Shown here piece by piece: positions 47,524 through 55,860 of a stretch of 64,000 bases of DNA. The translations under genes and the position numbers were made by a program. The stretch's first letter is position 1, and the number at the start of each line of letters is the position of its first letter. Origin of the DNA: CAVPDG01 sp963702535. Its GTDB lineage: Bacteria; Chloroflexota; Anaerolineae; Anaerolineales; UBA4823. A model generated the notes under the pieces. It was given only the letters and a program-made list of their open reading frames with translations. It was not told where the DNA came from and ran no database searches. The DNA lies in contig CAVPDG010000010.1 of NCBI GenBank assembly GCA_963702535.1, forward strand, positions 310,001-374,000. The letters run 5' to 3'.

Positions 47524-48380
47524 ATGCCTAACCAAGATGGGAAAATGACGGGTAAAACCTGCGTCGTCACCGGCGCGAGCAGCGGGATCGGGTTCGAGAC
47601 CGCCCTGGAGCTCGCCCGGCGGGGCGCCAGGGTGACCCTGGTGAGCCGCAGCGCAGAACGCTGCCAGGCGGCTGCCAGCGCATCCGCCAGGAGACGGGCA
47701 ATGCGGAGGTGGGCTACATCGCCGCCGACCTTTCCTTATTGGCTGAGGTGCGGCGGGCGGCGGAGGAGATCCTGAGGCTGGAGGAACGGCTGGACGTGCT
47801 GGTGAACAACGCCGGAGGGTTCTTCTGGAAACGCATGGAGACGGCGGAGGGGCTGGAGATGACCTTCGCCTTGAACCACCTGAACTATTTTCTATTGACG
47901 AACCTGCTGCTGGAGAAGCTGGAAGCCAGCGCGCCGAGCCGCATCGTGTGCGTCTCTTCGGATGCGCACCGCGGGGGGCGGCTCAATTTCGATGACCTGC
48001 AGAACAAGCGCAAGTACGCCGGCTTCCCCGCCTACGCGCAATCCAAGCTGATGAACGTGCTCTTCACCTACGAGCTGAGCCGCCGCCTGGCGGGGAGCGG
48101 GGTGACGGCAAACGTCCTGCACCCGGGGTTCGTCGCCTCCGGCTTCGGCAAGAACAACGGGCTGCTGTTCCGGGTGGCGATGCCACTGGCGCAGCTTGGC
48201 GCCATCTCGCCGCAGGAGGGGGCGCGCACGAGCATCACCCTGGCAAGCTCGCCGGAATTGGAAGGCGTTTCGGGAAAATACTTCACCAAGGAGAAAGAGG
48301 TGCAGTCTGCTCCGGCATCGTACGATGAGGAAAGCGCCCGCCGGTTGTGGGATGTATCCTTGGAGATGACTGCCCTGTAA
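47524..48380 (+). CDS. Short-chain dehydrogenase (retinol-dehydrogenase-like), one frameshift
   Basis: About 285 residues. Cofactor motif TGASSGIG, then LVNNAGGFFWKRMETAEGLE, catalytic Ser in VCVSSDAHRGG and Y-A-Q-S-K. The long insert after the serine and LHPGFVASGFGKNNG resemble the vertebrate-type retinol dehydrogenase/WWOX branch. The frame shifts near 47665 (SRSAERCQAA to IRQETGNAEVGYIAADLS). The ATG at 47524 has AGGAG six bases upstream and follows the SGNH gene by 23 bases. Substrate unknown. Confidence 0.85.
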
Positions 48381-48510
48381 AACTGGAGGGGCCATGCCAA
48401 GCGAAACCGTGCAACTATGGACAGAGACGGCCCCCCGAAATACTGTTCCATCCACGCCACACTGAGACCGGTGGTTGAGCTAAGCAGCGATTTCGAGATA
48501 AAGGATGACG

Positions 48511-49199
48511 ATGAATGAGATCACAACACAAAAAATAGAATTCGCCTGTGAGTAGCGGGACGACCCCGGGTTACCTGGCGCAGCCCAGCCAGGGCAAGGG
48601 AGCGGGCGTGGTGGTGATCCAGGAATGGTGGGGGCTGGTGCCGCACATCCAGGAGGTGTGCGAGCGCTTCGCCCGCCAGGGATACGTGGCGCTGGCGCCC
48701 GACCTGTACCACGGCAAGGCAGCCAGCGAGCCGGACGAGGCGCGCAAGCTGGTGATGGAGATGGACCGCGAGCGGGCGGTGCGGGAGATCATTGCGGCGA
48801 CGGTCTACCTGAAAGGGCTGGCGCAGGTAGCGCCTAAAAAGGTGGGCGTGGTCGGATTCTGCATGGGAGGCATGCTGGCAGTGACCAACGCCGCCGCTCA
48901 GCGAGCAGGTGGACGCCACCGTAGCCTTCTACGGCATGCCGCGCGATCTGAGCGTGGTGGAGCGGATCAAGAGCCCGCTGCTGGGGCTGTTTGCCGAGCA
49001 CGACCACGGCATCACGCCCGAGATGGTGAAGGAATTCGAGGCGAGGCTGGAAAAGAGCAGCACGGCGCACGCGGTACACGTCTACCCGGGGACGCAGCAC
49101 GCCTTCTTCAACGACACGCGCCCGCAGATCTACGATGCCCAGGCGGCGCAAGACGCCTGGAAGCGCACGCTGGACTGGTTCCAGCGGCACCTGGCTTGA
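48511..49199 (+). CDS. Dienelactone hydrolase family protein, two frameshifts
   Basis: About 228 residues. Alpha/beta-hydrolase of the DLH type: VVVIQEWWGLVPHIQEVCE, nucleophile Cys in VGFCMGGM, Asp in FAEHDHGI and His in YPGTQHAFFND. The start is taken as ATG 48511 with AAGG upstream, giving MNEITTQKIEFACE; a shift near 48547 joins this to SGTTPGYLAQPSQGKG, the expected beta-strand pair. A second shift lies near 48895. It could open dienelactones or cleave other esters. Followed after 18 bases by an unknown gene. Confidence 0.85.
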
Positions 49200-49217
49200 A
49201 CCCGAGAGAGGCAAGAT

Positions 49218-49643
49218 ATGGAAGAGTACAGCAACCCGCCCGTCCGGCGCTCACCCTGGCACGTCTACCCACAGGGCTGGCAAGCCAACCAGTGGCTGAT
49301 CCCTTATATCGGCGAAAACGCGGCCATCCTCCACGGTCACACCGACTCCGAAGACCACAGCCTGTGCGGTCCGGTGCTGTTCTGCTGCGCAAACTCGCAG
49401 GAGCTTTACCTGGAGGCGTTCCCGGAGAGCAACGAGGCGCAGGCGAGCTGGGAGCTGACCCAGGCGGATCACATCCTGACCTGGATGGACGCGGGTGTGA
49501 ACGTGCTGTACTTCGTATTCTGCGACCCGGTGCGCCCGCAGGGTTTGCTGGCAGGCGGGCTCTCGGGAGAGGAAGCGCGCCAGGTGGTATTGAAAGAAAT
49601 CCCGATCGAGCAATTTGCAGAGAAGGCGCGGCGCCTGCGCTGA
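49218..49643 (+). CDS. Hypothetical protein (141 residues)
   Basis: Intact. AGAGAGG precedes the ATG. No signal peptide or membrane segment. The N-terminal half is rich in aromatic residues (WHVYPQGWQANQWLIPYIG) with HGHTDSEDHSLCGPVLFCC; the C-terminal half has SWELTQADHILTWMDAGVN and ends in a charged helix. The three Cys and several His could bind metal, but no known pattern fits. Possibly co-transcribed with the dienelactone hydrolase. Converges on the triosephosphate-isomerase-like gene. Confidence 0.7.
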   Translation: MEEYSNPPVRRSPWHVYPQGWQANQWLIPYIGENAAILHGHTDSEDHSLCGPVLFCCANSQELYLEAFPESNEAQASWELTQADHILTWMDAGVNVLYFVFCDPVRPQGLLAGGLSGEEARQVVLKEIPIEQFAEKARRLR

Positions 49644-49652
49644 GTCGAGGAT

Positions 49653-50447
49653 TCATCCCGCCTTGGCGCCGGCAACCAGCCTGACAATGGCGGCAAAACC
49701 GGCGGCAAGGCGACCCTGGCGCCCGGTGCCGAGACCGTCGATATCGGCACTGGCAAGCAGCGCCGGGGCATGCGCGGGGGAAACGCTGCCGCCATAAAGG
49801 ATGCGCACCATCCCGGCGACGCCAGGGTCGTAGTGGCTGGCAAGCCAGGAGCGGATGGCAGCGCAACCGCGGGCGGCATGCTCAGGACCGGCAGGCTCGG
49901 CGGCGCCAATCGCCCAGACCGGCTCGTAGATGAATGCCATGCGCGCAACTTGCTCCGTGGTGCAGTTTTTCAAAATACCAGCAAGCTGAGCAGCGGTTTC
50001 ATCCAATTGGGCAGACGCATCTGAGCGGCGCTCGCCGATCATAATCAGGGGGCGTAAGCCAGCAGACAGAGCCAGGTGGACCTTGCGATTGAGACGGGCG
50101 TCGTCATCGCCCAGATCGCGGCGCACCTCCCAATGCCCCATCACAGCCCAGCGGCAGCCAGCCTCGAAGGCAAGGCTGGCTGAGATTTGCCCGGTATGCG
50201 CCGGGTCATCCGCCGCTGCCAGGTTCTGGGCGCCAAGCTGGACCGGCGAGCCTTGCAGCGCCTGCGCCATGGGCCAGATGGCGGTATAGGGCGGGCAGAG
50301 CAGCACATCGACCTTTTCCAGGTCGCCAGCAGCCAGGCTACGAAACTCCTGAAGGAAAGCCAGGCTCTCGGCGACGGTCATCGCCATTTTCCAGTTAGCC
50401 TCCGCCATGGGGCGGCGAGGAGATGGTGCAAGATGCTCGAGAGACAT
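49653..50447 (-). CDS. Triosephosphate-isomerase-like protein with altered active-site loop
   Basis: 264 residues from the ATG at 50447 (GGGAGG just upstream; an ATG at 50459 overlaps that site). TIM-barrel landmarks: N18-W-K20, GHWEVRR where normal enzymes have GHSERR, the catalytic Glu in IYEPVWAIG, and the phosphate-binding LYGGSV. The nearly invariant Ser is Trp, one residue is inserted, and the final DGALVGGASL-type segment reads DGLGTGRQGRL. So it is either a divergent TpiA or a paralogue that isomerises another sugar phosphate. Its start lies 13 bases past the RecJ stop, so it is the last gene of the helicase-nuclease operon. Confidence 0.75.
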   Translation of the reverse strand: MSLEHLAPSPRRPMAEANWKMAMTVAESLAFLQEFRSLAAGDLEKVDVLLCPPYTAIWPMAQALQGSPVQLGAQNLAAADDPAHTGQISASLAFEAGCRWAVMGHWEVRRDLGDDDARLNRKVHLALSAGLRPLIMIGERRSDASAQLDETAAQLAGILKNCTTEQVARMAFIYEPVWAIGAAEPAGPEHAARGCAAIRSWLASHYDPGVAGMVRILYGGSVSPAHAPALLASADIDGLGTGRQGRLAAGFAAIVRLVAGAKAG

Positions 50448-50459
50448 GTTTCCTCCCAT

Positions 50460-52789
50460 TCAGCTTTCAGCTTTAAGCTGCTCCGCAAATAACCGGGCGT
50501 CGAGGCGGGCGAAATAACCGCGGTAGGCGGCGCTTTCCTGGAGCAGCTCCTGGAGGATTCGCCTGCGCCTGTGGCAGGTCACTGCTCTGCACGCCAGCGC
50601 CTTTCTCGAGCTGGAGCTCGGAGCCAGCCCGCCCCACCACGTGCAGGTAGCCGTACGCTTGCAGCCAATGGATGCCTGCCTCGACGACAGAGGGACGCTG
50701 GGCGGTGGCAGCCGCTAGCGACTGCACGTCCACACATGCCTCCCGGGCTTTGATGGCGTACTTGACCAGACCTGCCAGGCGCTTCACGAAGGCATCTAAG
50801 CTGTCCATGCCCGGATCGACGGCGAACAGGTAGACTTTTGAAGGGGAGACACGCTGCAGCACCTGGCGCAGCTCGAAGCGACCGGGCGGGGTGGTCCAGA
50901 TGGCAAGCAGCTCTCCCGGTTGGAGCTCATGGCGGTTGCGACCGGAGGGCTGACCGGGGGTGGGGGCTTCGCACCACACCTGCACCGCCTCGACCGCCTG
51001 CAACTGCTGCAAGACCAGGGCGGGATAGGCTTCGTGACGGTAATCTACCACCTGGAGCTGGGGAGCGACCACTTCAACGGCAGCCGCGCCAACCGGGCGG
51101 GTATCGATCCATTCCACCTGGACATCGCGCTGGCCGCGATAGGTGCTGGCGCGCACGCTGTACGCCAGGTCGAAGCGTCCTTCGGGCAGGGGATTCCCGG
51201 CGCCCTGCCACCAGACCACGCGCTGCGCCCGCTCGTCTTCGTCTTCCACGGTGAGCAGCAGGTGCTCCTCGCCGCGCCCGACGCTGGCGTAGCCGGTGAG
51301 GGTCAAGCCACGAGCAGCGAGCACGAGGCGCGGGTTGCCAGGACCGAAGGGCGCCAGGCGCTCCAGGTCGGCGACCAGGTCGAGAGAAAGCTCGCGGAGC
51401 GGCAGGTAGCCATCGATCTGCAGGGCAGTCGTGGCGCGCAGACTCGCCGGCGGCATCCAATATGGTGCGAGATAGGCGGCGGCGGAATTCGGGGATGCGC
51501 TCGGCAGCGATCGCCAGCCCGGCTGCCATGGGGTGCCCGCCGAACCCGGCAAGCAAATCCGCCTGGGCGGCAATGGCGGCGGTGATGTTCACCCCCTCCA
51601 CCGAGCGAGCCGAGCCGCGCGCCAGCTCGCCGGGCGGGGCAGAGAACAGGATGACCGGCTTGCCAAAACGCTCCACGAGCTGGCTGGCGACAATACCGAT
51701 CACCCCACCGGGCCAGGTTGGGTGCGCCAGGACGAGAGCAGCCGCCTCGCGCAGCGTGGGGTCCTGCTCGACCTGGGACAATGCGGCGCGGAAGACCTGG
51801 TCGGTGAGCAGTTTACGGCGGGCATTGAGCGATTCCATCTCGAGCGCCAGAAGGCGAGCGCGCGTCTCGTCCGAAGTGGTGAGGAACTCCACCACGGGAT
51901 TGGCGTCCGCCAGGCGACCGAGGGAGTTCAGGCGTGGGGCGAGGATATAGCTGATATGCTCTTCGGTAAGCCCGGCGGGGTTGAGATCGGCAAGCTCCAT
52001 CATGATCTGCAACCCAAGGCGAGGCGTGTTGCGCAGGACCTGCAAGCCGCGTTGGAGCAGGTAGCGCGTCTCGCCGGACAGCACCGCCAGGTCGGCGACG
52101 ATGCCCAGGGCGACCAGGTCGAGGAAGCCGGCGCACTCCTGCTGCCGTCCGGCGCGGGCGTAGAGCGCTTCAACGAGTTGATATGCCACGCCGACGCCGG
52201 GCAGGCTTGCGAGCGCGTGCCCGGGCGGCAAAAACTTGGGGTTGACCAGGGCAAGGGCAGGGGGCAATTCTGGGGGCAGGTCATGATGGTCGGTGACGAG
52301 TACGGCGAGCCCGCGCTCGGAGGCGTATTGCAGGGCGGTGTGGGCGCTGATGCCGGTATCGCAGGTGAGCAAGACGCCAGAGCCGGAGATGCCCTCCTCC
52401 TGCAGCACCTGCTGCAAGGCTTCCAGGTTGACGCCGTGCAATTCTACCGCGCGCACAGGGATATGGTAGACCACACGCCCGCCCAGGCGGCGCAAGGCGG
52501 AGACGAGCACGGTGGTAGCGGTTTGCCCGTCCACGTCGAAATCGCCCCAGACACAGATGGTCTCTTCCTGGCGCAGCGCCTGCTCCAGGCGCTCGACGGC
52601 AGGCTGCATGCCGGGCAGCTCGAAGGGTGAATGCGGGGTATATGCCTCCGGGTCCAGGAAAGCGCGCGCCGATTCAGGCTCGTGGAAGCCGCGGCGCGCC
52701 ATCACCTGGGCGATCAAAGGATGCCCGCCCAGCAGCTGCTGGAGCGGCAGCGGCGGCGGTTCCAGGGGCGGCTCCATCCAGGTCTTCAT
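50460..52789 (-). CDS. recJ: Single-stranded-DNA exonuclease RecJ, two frameshifts
   Basis: About 776 residues, longer than E. coli RecJ. DHH-family 5'-3' exonuclease: WGDFDVDGQTAT, TCDTGISAH, VTDHHDLPP (DHH), GVGVAYQL, APRLNSLGRLADANP, and the DHHA1 part GIVASQLVERFGKPVILF with FGGHPMAAGLAI. A shift near 51460 joins this to the OB-fold part DLERLAPFGPGNPRLVLAAR, and a further C-terminal region not in E. coli follows, with a shift near 50555 before the end YFARLDARLFAEQLK. It starts three bases after the nuclease gene stop, so it is in the same operon and may work with the upstream helicases. Confidence 0.9.
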
Positions 52790-52792
52790 CGC

Positions 52793-53632
52793 TCAGTATT
52801 CGATCTCAAGCGTCTGGTCGAAATCGAGCAGGGGTAACTCATCCTCGAGGGAGTCGAGCCCGGCGAGAGAGCCGGCTTTGTCCCCGCGCTCGCAAAGCGA
52901 ACGGTAGACGCAATAAGCGCAATGGCGGGCATCACCGGTGAGAGGAAAATCATCCCGATCCAGGCGCTGGATTGTAGCAACCATCTCCGCCAGGTAATCC
53001 CAATCAGCCTGGAAGGCAGAAGCGGAATAGGTGAAGCGCTCCGGCTGGTCGGGGAAATCGGCAAACCAGTAGACCATCTCCACCTGGTCCGGCTGAAAGG
53101 GCGCCCCGGCGTTGAGGAAGGCGCCCGCCTGGATCAACAAGCAGGGATAGACGCGCGTTTGCAGCCGGTCTGCCAGCCACTGGCGGCGAGGGCGCTTGCG
53201 GGAGGTCTTCCAATCCAGGATCAGGGCATGCCCCTGGGGCGTGACAGCCAGCAGGTCGAGCTTGGCGAGCAGGCGGAAATCGCCCAGGGGGGCGGTCAGG
53301 GTGATCTCGGGATAAAAGGTCGCATCTGCGCCAGCCAACGCCTGGAGACCGCCGCCCTGGCTGAAGCGCAAGTAGCTCTCCCACCAACGGGAGAGATCCG
53401 CCTCCTGCGCCAGGGGCGCCAGGCGCTCGACCGGCAGTCCCAGGCGGTGCTGCTGGACAATACGGTGAAAGCGGGCGCCCTGCTGCATGGTGCGCTCCAG
53501 CTCCAACAGGGGCTCGCTGGGCGCTGCGGGCCAGGACTGGCGCATCAGGTAGCGCAGCTGGAAGCGGCGGCGGCATTCTACAAAATCCTGCAAGCTGCCC
53601 TGGCTGAACTGAAAATCCGGCGGCAGGCTCAT
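52793..53632 (-). CDS. Stand-alone PD-(D/E)XK nuclease with iron-staple cysteines (AddB/Cas4-like)
   Basis: 279 residues, intact. RecB-type nuclease motifs in order: GARFH with H56, E109 in YPEITLTAP, D126 in AKLDLLAV, D140-W-K142 in ILDWKTSRK, and a Q-x-x-x-Y segment in RLQTRVYPCLL. Four cysteines, C20 in the first helix and C238-x2-C241-x5-C247 near the end, match the 4Fe-4S iron-staple arrangement of AddB and Cas4 nuclease domains. It has no helicase part. Its ATG overlaps the upstream UvrD gene's stop by four bases. Best reading: the nuclease subunit of a multi-protein DNA end-processing complex. Confidence 0.85.
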   Translation of the reverse strand: MSLPPDFQFSQGSLQDFVECRRRFQLRYLMRQSWPAAPSEPLLELERTMQQGARFHRIVQQHRLGLPVERLAPLAQEADLSRWWESYLRFSQGGGLQALAGADATFYPEITLTAPLGDFRLLAKLDLLAVTPQGHALILDWKTSRKRPRRQWLADRLQTRVYPCLLIQAGAFLNAGAPFQPDQVEMVYWFADFPDQPERFTYSASAFQADWDYLAEMVATIQRLDRDDFPLTGDARHCAYCVYRSLCERGDKAGSLAGLDSLEDELPLLDFDQTLEIEY

Positions 53633-55860
53633 GATTTCACCTTCTCATTCCAAACCTCAGCCAGGGATCCCAGGGCTTTCGCCATACCCTGGTCTTTATT
53701 GCGACCGGTGTTATAGGTGATGACCAGCTCCTTGCGCGCCCGGGTAATGCCAACGTACAGCAAGCGCAGGCGCTCGCGCACGTAATCCAGGCGCGCCTGG
53801 GCGGACGCCCCACCTTCTGAATACCATTCGTGCTCGCCTGATCTCAGGACAGCATCCAATTGCTCCAGCGCTTCCGCTTCCAGGTTGAGGTTTTTGCGCA
53901 TGAACCACTTCTCAGAGATGTACTGGTCGTGCGCGTCACCGGAGGGAAAGTCGTAGGTGTTGACCGACATCAGGTAAACGCGGTCCCACTCGAGACCCTT
54001 GGCTTTGTGCATGGTGGCAACGACGACCTTGCCGGGGTAGCGATCGGGATCGAAGCCCATCTCATCCTGGTGGAAACCGAGGAAACGGCGCTCGTTTTTG
54101 GCGATGACGGATAGCTCTTCGGTGAGCTCGGGCAGCCTCCAGGCGGGGTGAATATCGCTGGCGCGGCGCAGGAGCAGAGCCATCTTGTGCGAGATGGCGA
54201 GATCGGTGGTATCGGTGAAGAGCTCTTGCGCCAGGGCAAGCAGCGCCTGGTCTACCGGCAGGAGGGCAGAAGCCTGCCAGCGGCGCGCCAGGTCGCGGAA
54301 ACGCAGGAGGCGCTCAAACGCCAGTGGATCTTGATCGACCAGACCGAGGGAGTCCAGCCAATCCTGGCCGGGCTTAGGCCAGAGAAAGTCCTCCACCCGG
54401 CGACATTTGCGCAGAAGCTCGGCATTCGGATCGGCAGCAGTCTCGCCGCCAGCCCGGCGCCATGCCTGGTATGCTTCTGCCAGCTTGCGCGGCGAGCCGG
54501 GGTCAGCCAGGGAGCTGAGCACATCGCGCAGCACGCGGGCTGAGGAGCGCGTCGAGCTGGTGTTGCGCAGGAGGCTCTGGACAACCTCGATCTTGCGCCG
54601 CTCGAGGGCGTCGACGACCTTATCGGCGCGGTCGTTGCGGGAGACGAGCACCGCCACGGTATCGTCGGGATGTTCGGGGAGCCAGCGCTCGAGCGAATCG
54701 ACGACGGCGCGGATCTCGCCATCGGCGGTGTAATTGTGCAACACGAGGTGCACCTGCGACGGGTCATCGGGGGGATTTGGCTGGGGATCGCCGGGCGGGG
54801 TGGGCAGGATGAACGGCGGGGCGTGCAGAGCATCGCGCACCTCCCGAACAGGGTGGCGGTGCATGGTCCATTCTACGAGGGCGTTCGCCAGCTCGATAAT
54901 GCTGAGGGTAGAGCGACCCGAATTGGGCAGCTCACGGCTCAGGACGCCCCGGCTGGAGATGAAGAGGCGCAGGTAGCGGGGATTGGCAGTGGTGAAGGTC
55001 TCGTAGATAGCCTGGTTAGGATCGCCCACGCGCACCCAGTTGCCATCATCGCCCACCAGCAGGCGCAGGATCTCCTCCTGAAGCTGGCTGCTATCTTGAG
55101 CCTCATCTTCAAGGATGTAGGGCCAGCGCCAGCGCAGGCGCTCGAGGAGCTTCGTATCGAGGGAAAGAGCATCCAGCGCCAGGCGGATCAGGTCGTCAAA
55201 ATCCACCGCGCCACGGTAAGCCAGGGCGCGCTGGTAATCGGAGTAAATCTCCCAGCCCATTTGCGCCAGGGGCAAAGGGAGAGGCAATTCCGCCAGGCGC
55301 TCGCCCAGGCGCTCAGGTGTAAGGCGGCGATCCTTGGCAGAGCGGATAAAACTGATCCCCACGCTCTTGACCAGCTCAGGCAGGTAGTCGCGGTAGACCT
55401 TGCCCAGGTCGTTCTCATTCAGATCCGAGGACAGGTAATCCTGAAGGACATCCGGATGGCTCTGCAGCCAAACGCGTGAAGCCTGGGAGGCGATGTCATC
55501 GGCTTCGCGCTCATCGACGATCTGGAAATCTTCCGAAAGACCGACCAGCTCGGGACGCTCGCGCACGATATCGTGCGCCAGTCCATGCAGCGTGCGCACG
55601 CGGTAGTTAAGGTGGGGCAGAAGACCGGTATCTTCAATAAAGGCGCTGACGCGCTGGTAGAAATTATCGACGGCTGAGTTGACCAGGGTGACCACCAGGA
55701 CCTCCTGGTCATCGGCAAGCTCACCGCGGGCGACAATGGCGGCTGCCAGGCGCGAGAGCGTCCAGGTTTTTCCGCTGCCCGGCACGGCTGCCACACCCAT
55801 GCGCCCGCCAGGGTAGTCGAGGACTTCTTGCTGCTTGGGACGCGGTGAGAACGACTTCAT
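53629..55860 (-). CDS. UvrD/Rep-family (SF1A) ATP-dependent helicase
   Basis: 743 residues, intact. Motif I VPGSGKTWTLSR, motif Ia region VTLVNSAVDNFYQRV, motif II ILEDEAQDSSQLQ (DEAQD), motif III VGDPNQAIYETF, motif V VVVATMHKAKGLEWDRVYL and motif VI LLYVGITRARKELVI. All ATPase and translocase motifs are present, so this is the active motor. No nuclease domain is attached, unlike AddA. It overlaps the upstream gene by four bases (ATGA) and the nuclease gene downstream by four. Confidence 0.92.
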   Translation of the reverse strand: MKSFSPRPKQQEVLDYPGGRMGVAAVPGSGKTWTLSRLAAAIVARGELADDQEVLVVTLVNSAVDNFYQRVSAFIEDTGLLPHLNYRVRTLHGLAHDIVRERPELVGLSEDFQIVDEREADDIASQASRVWLQSHPDVLQDYLSSDLNENDLGKVYRDYLPELVKSVGISFIRSAKDRRLTPERLGERLAELPLPLPLAQMGWEIYSDYQRALAYRGAVDFDDLIRLALDALSLDTKLLERLRWRWPYILEDEAQDSSQLQEEILRLLVGDDGNWVRVGDPNQAIYETFTTANPRYLRLFISSRGVLSRELPNSGRSTLSIIELANALVEWTMHRHPVREVRDALHAPPFILPTPPGDPQPNPPDDPSQVHLVLHNYTADGEIRAVVDSLERWLPEHPDDTVAVLVSRNDRADKVVDALERRKIEVVQSLLRNTSSTRSSARVLRDVLSSLADPGSPRKLAEAYQAWRRAGGETAADPNAELLRKCRRVEDFLWPKPGQDWLDSLGLVDQDPLAFERLLRFRDLARRWQASALLPVDQALLALAQELFTDTTDLAISHKMALLLRRASDIHPAWRLPELTEELSVIAKNERRFLGFHQDEMGFDPDRYPGKVVVATMHKAKGLEWDRVYLMSVNTYDFPSGDAHDQYISEKWFMRKNLNLEAEALEQLDAVLRSGEHEWYSEGGASAQARLDYVRERLRLLYVGITRARKELVITYNTGRNKDQGMAKALGSLAEVWNEKVKS

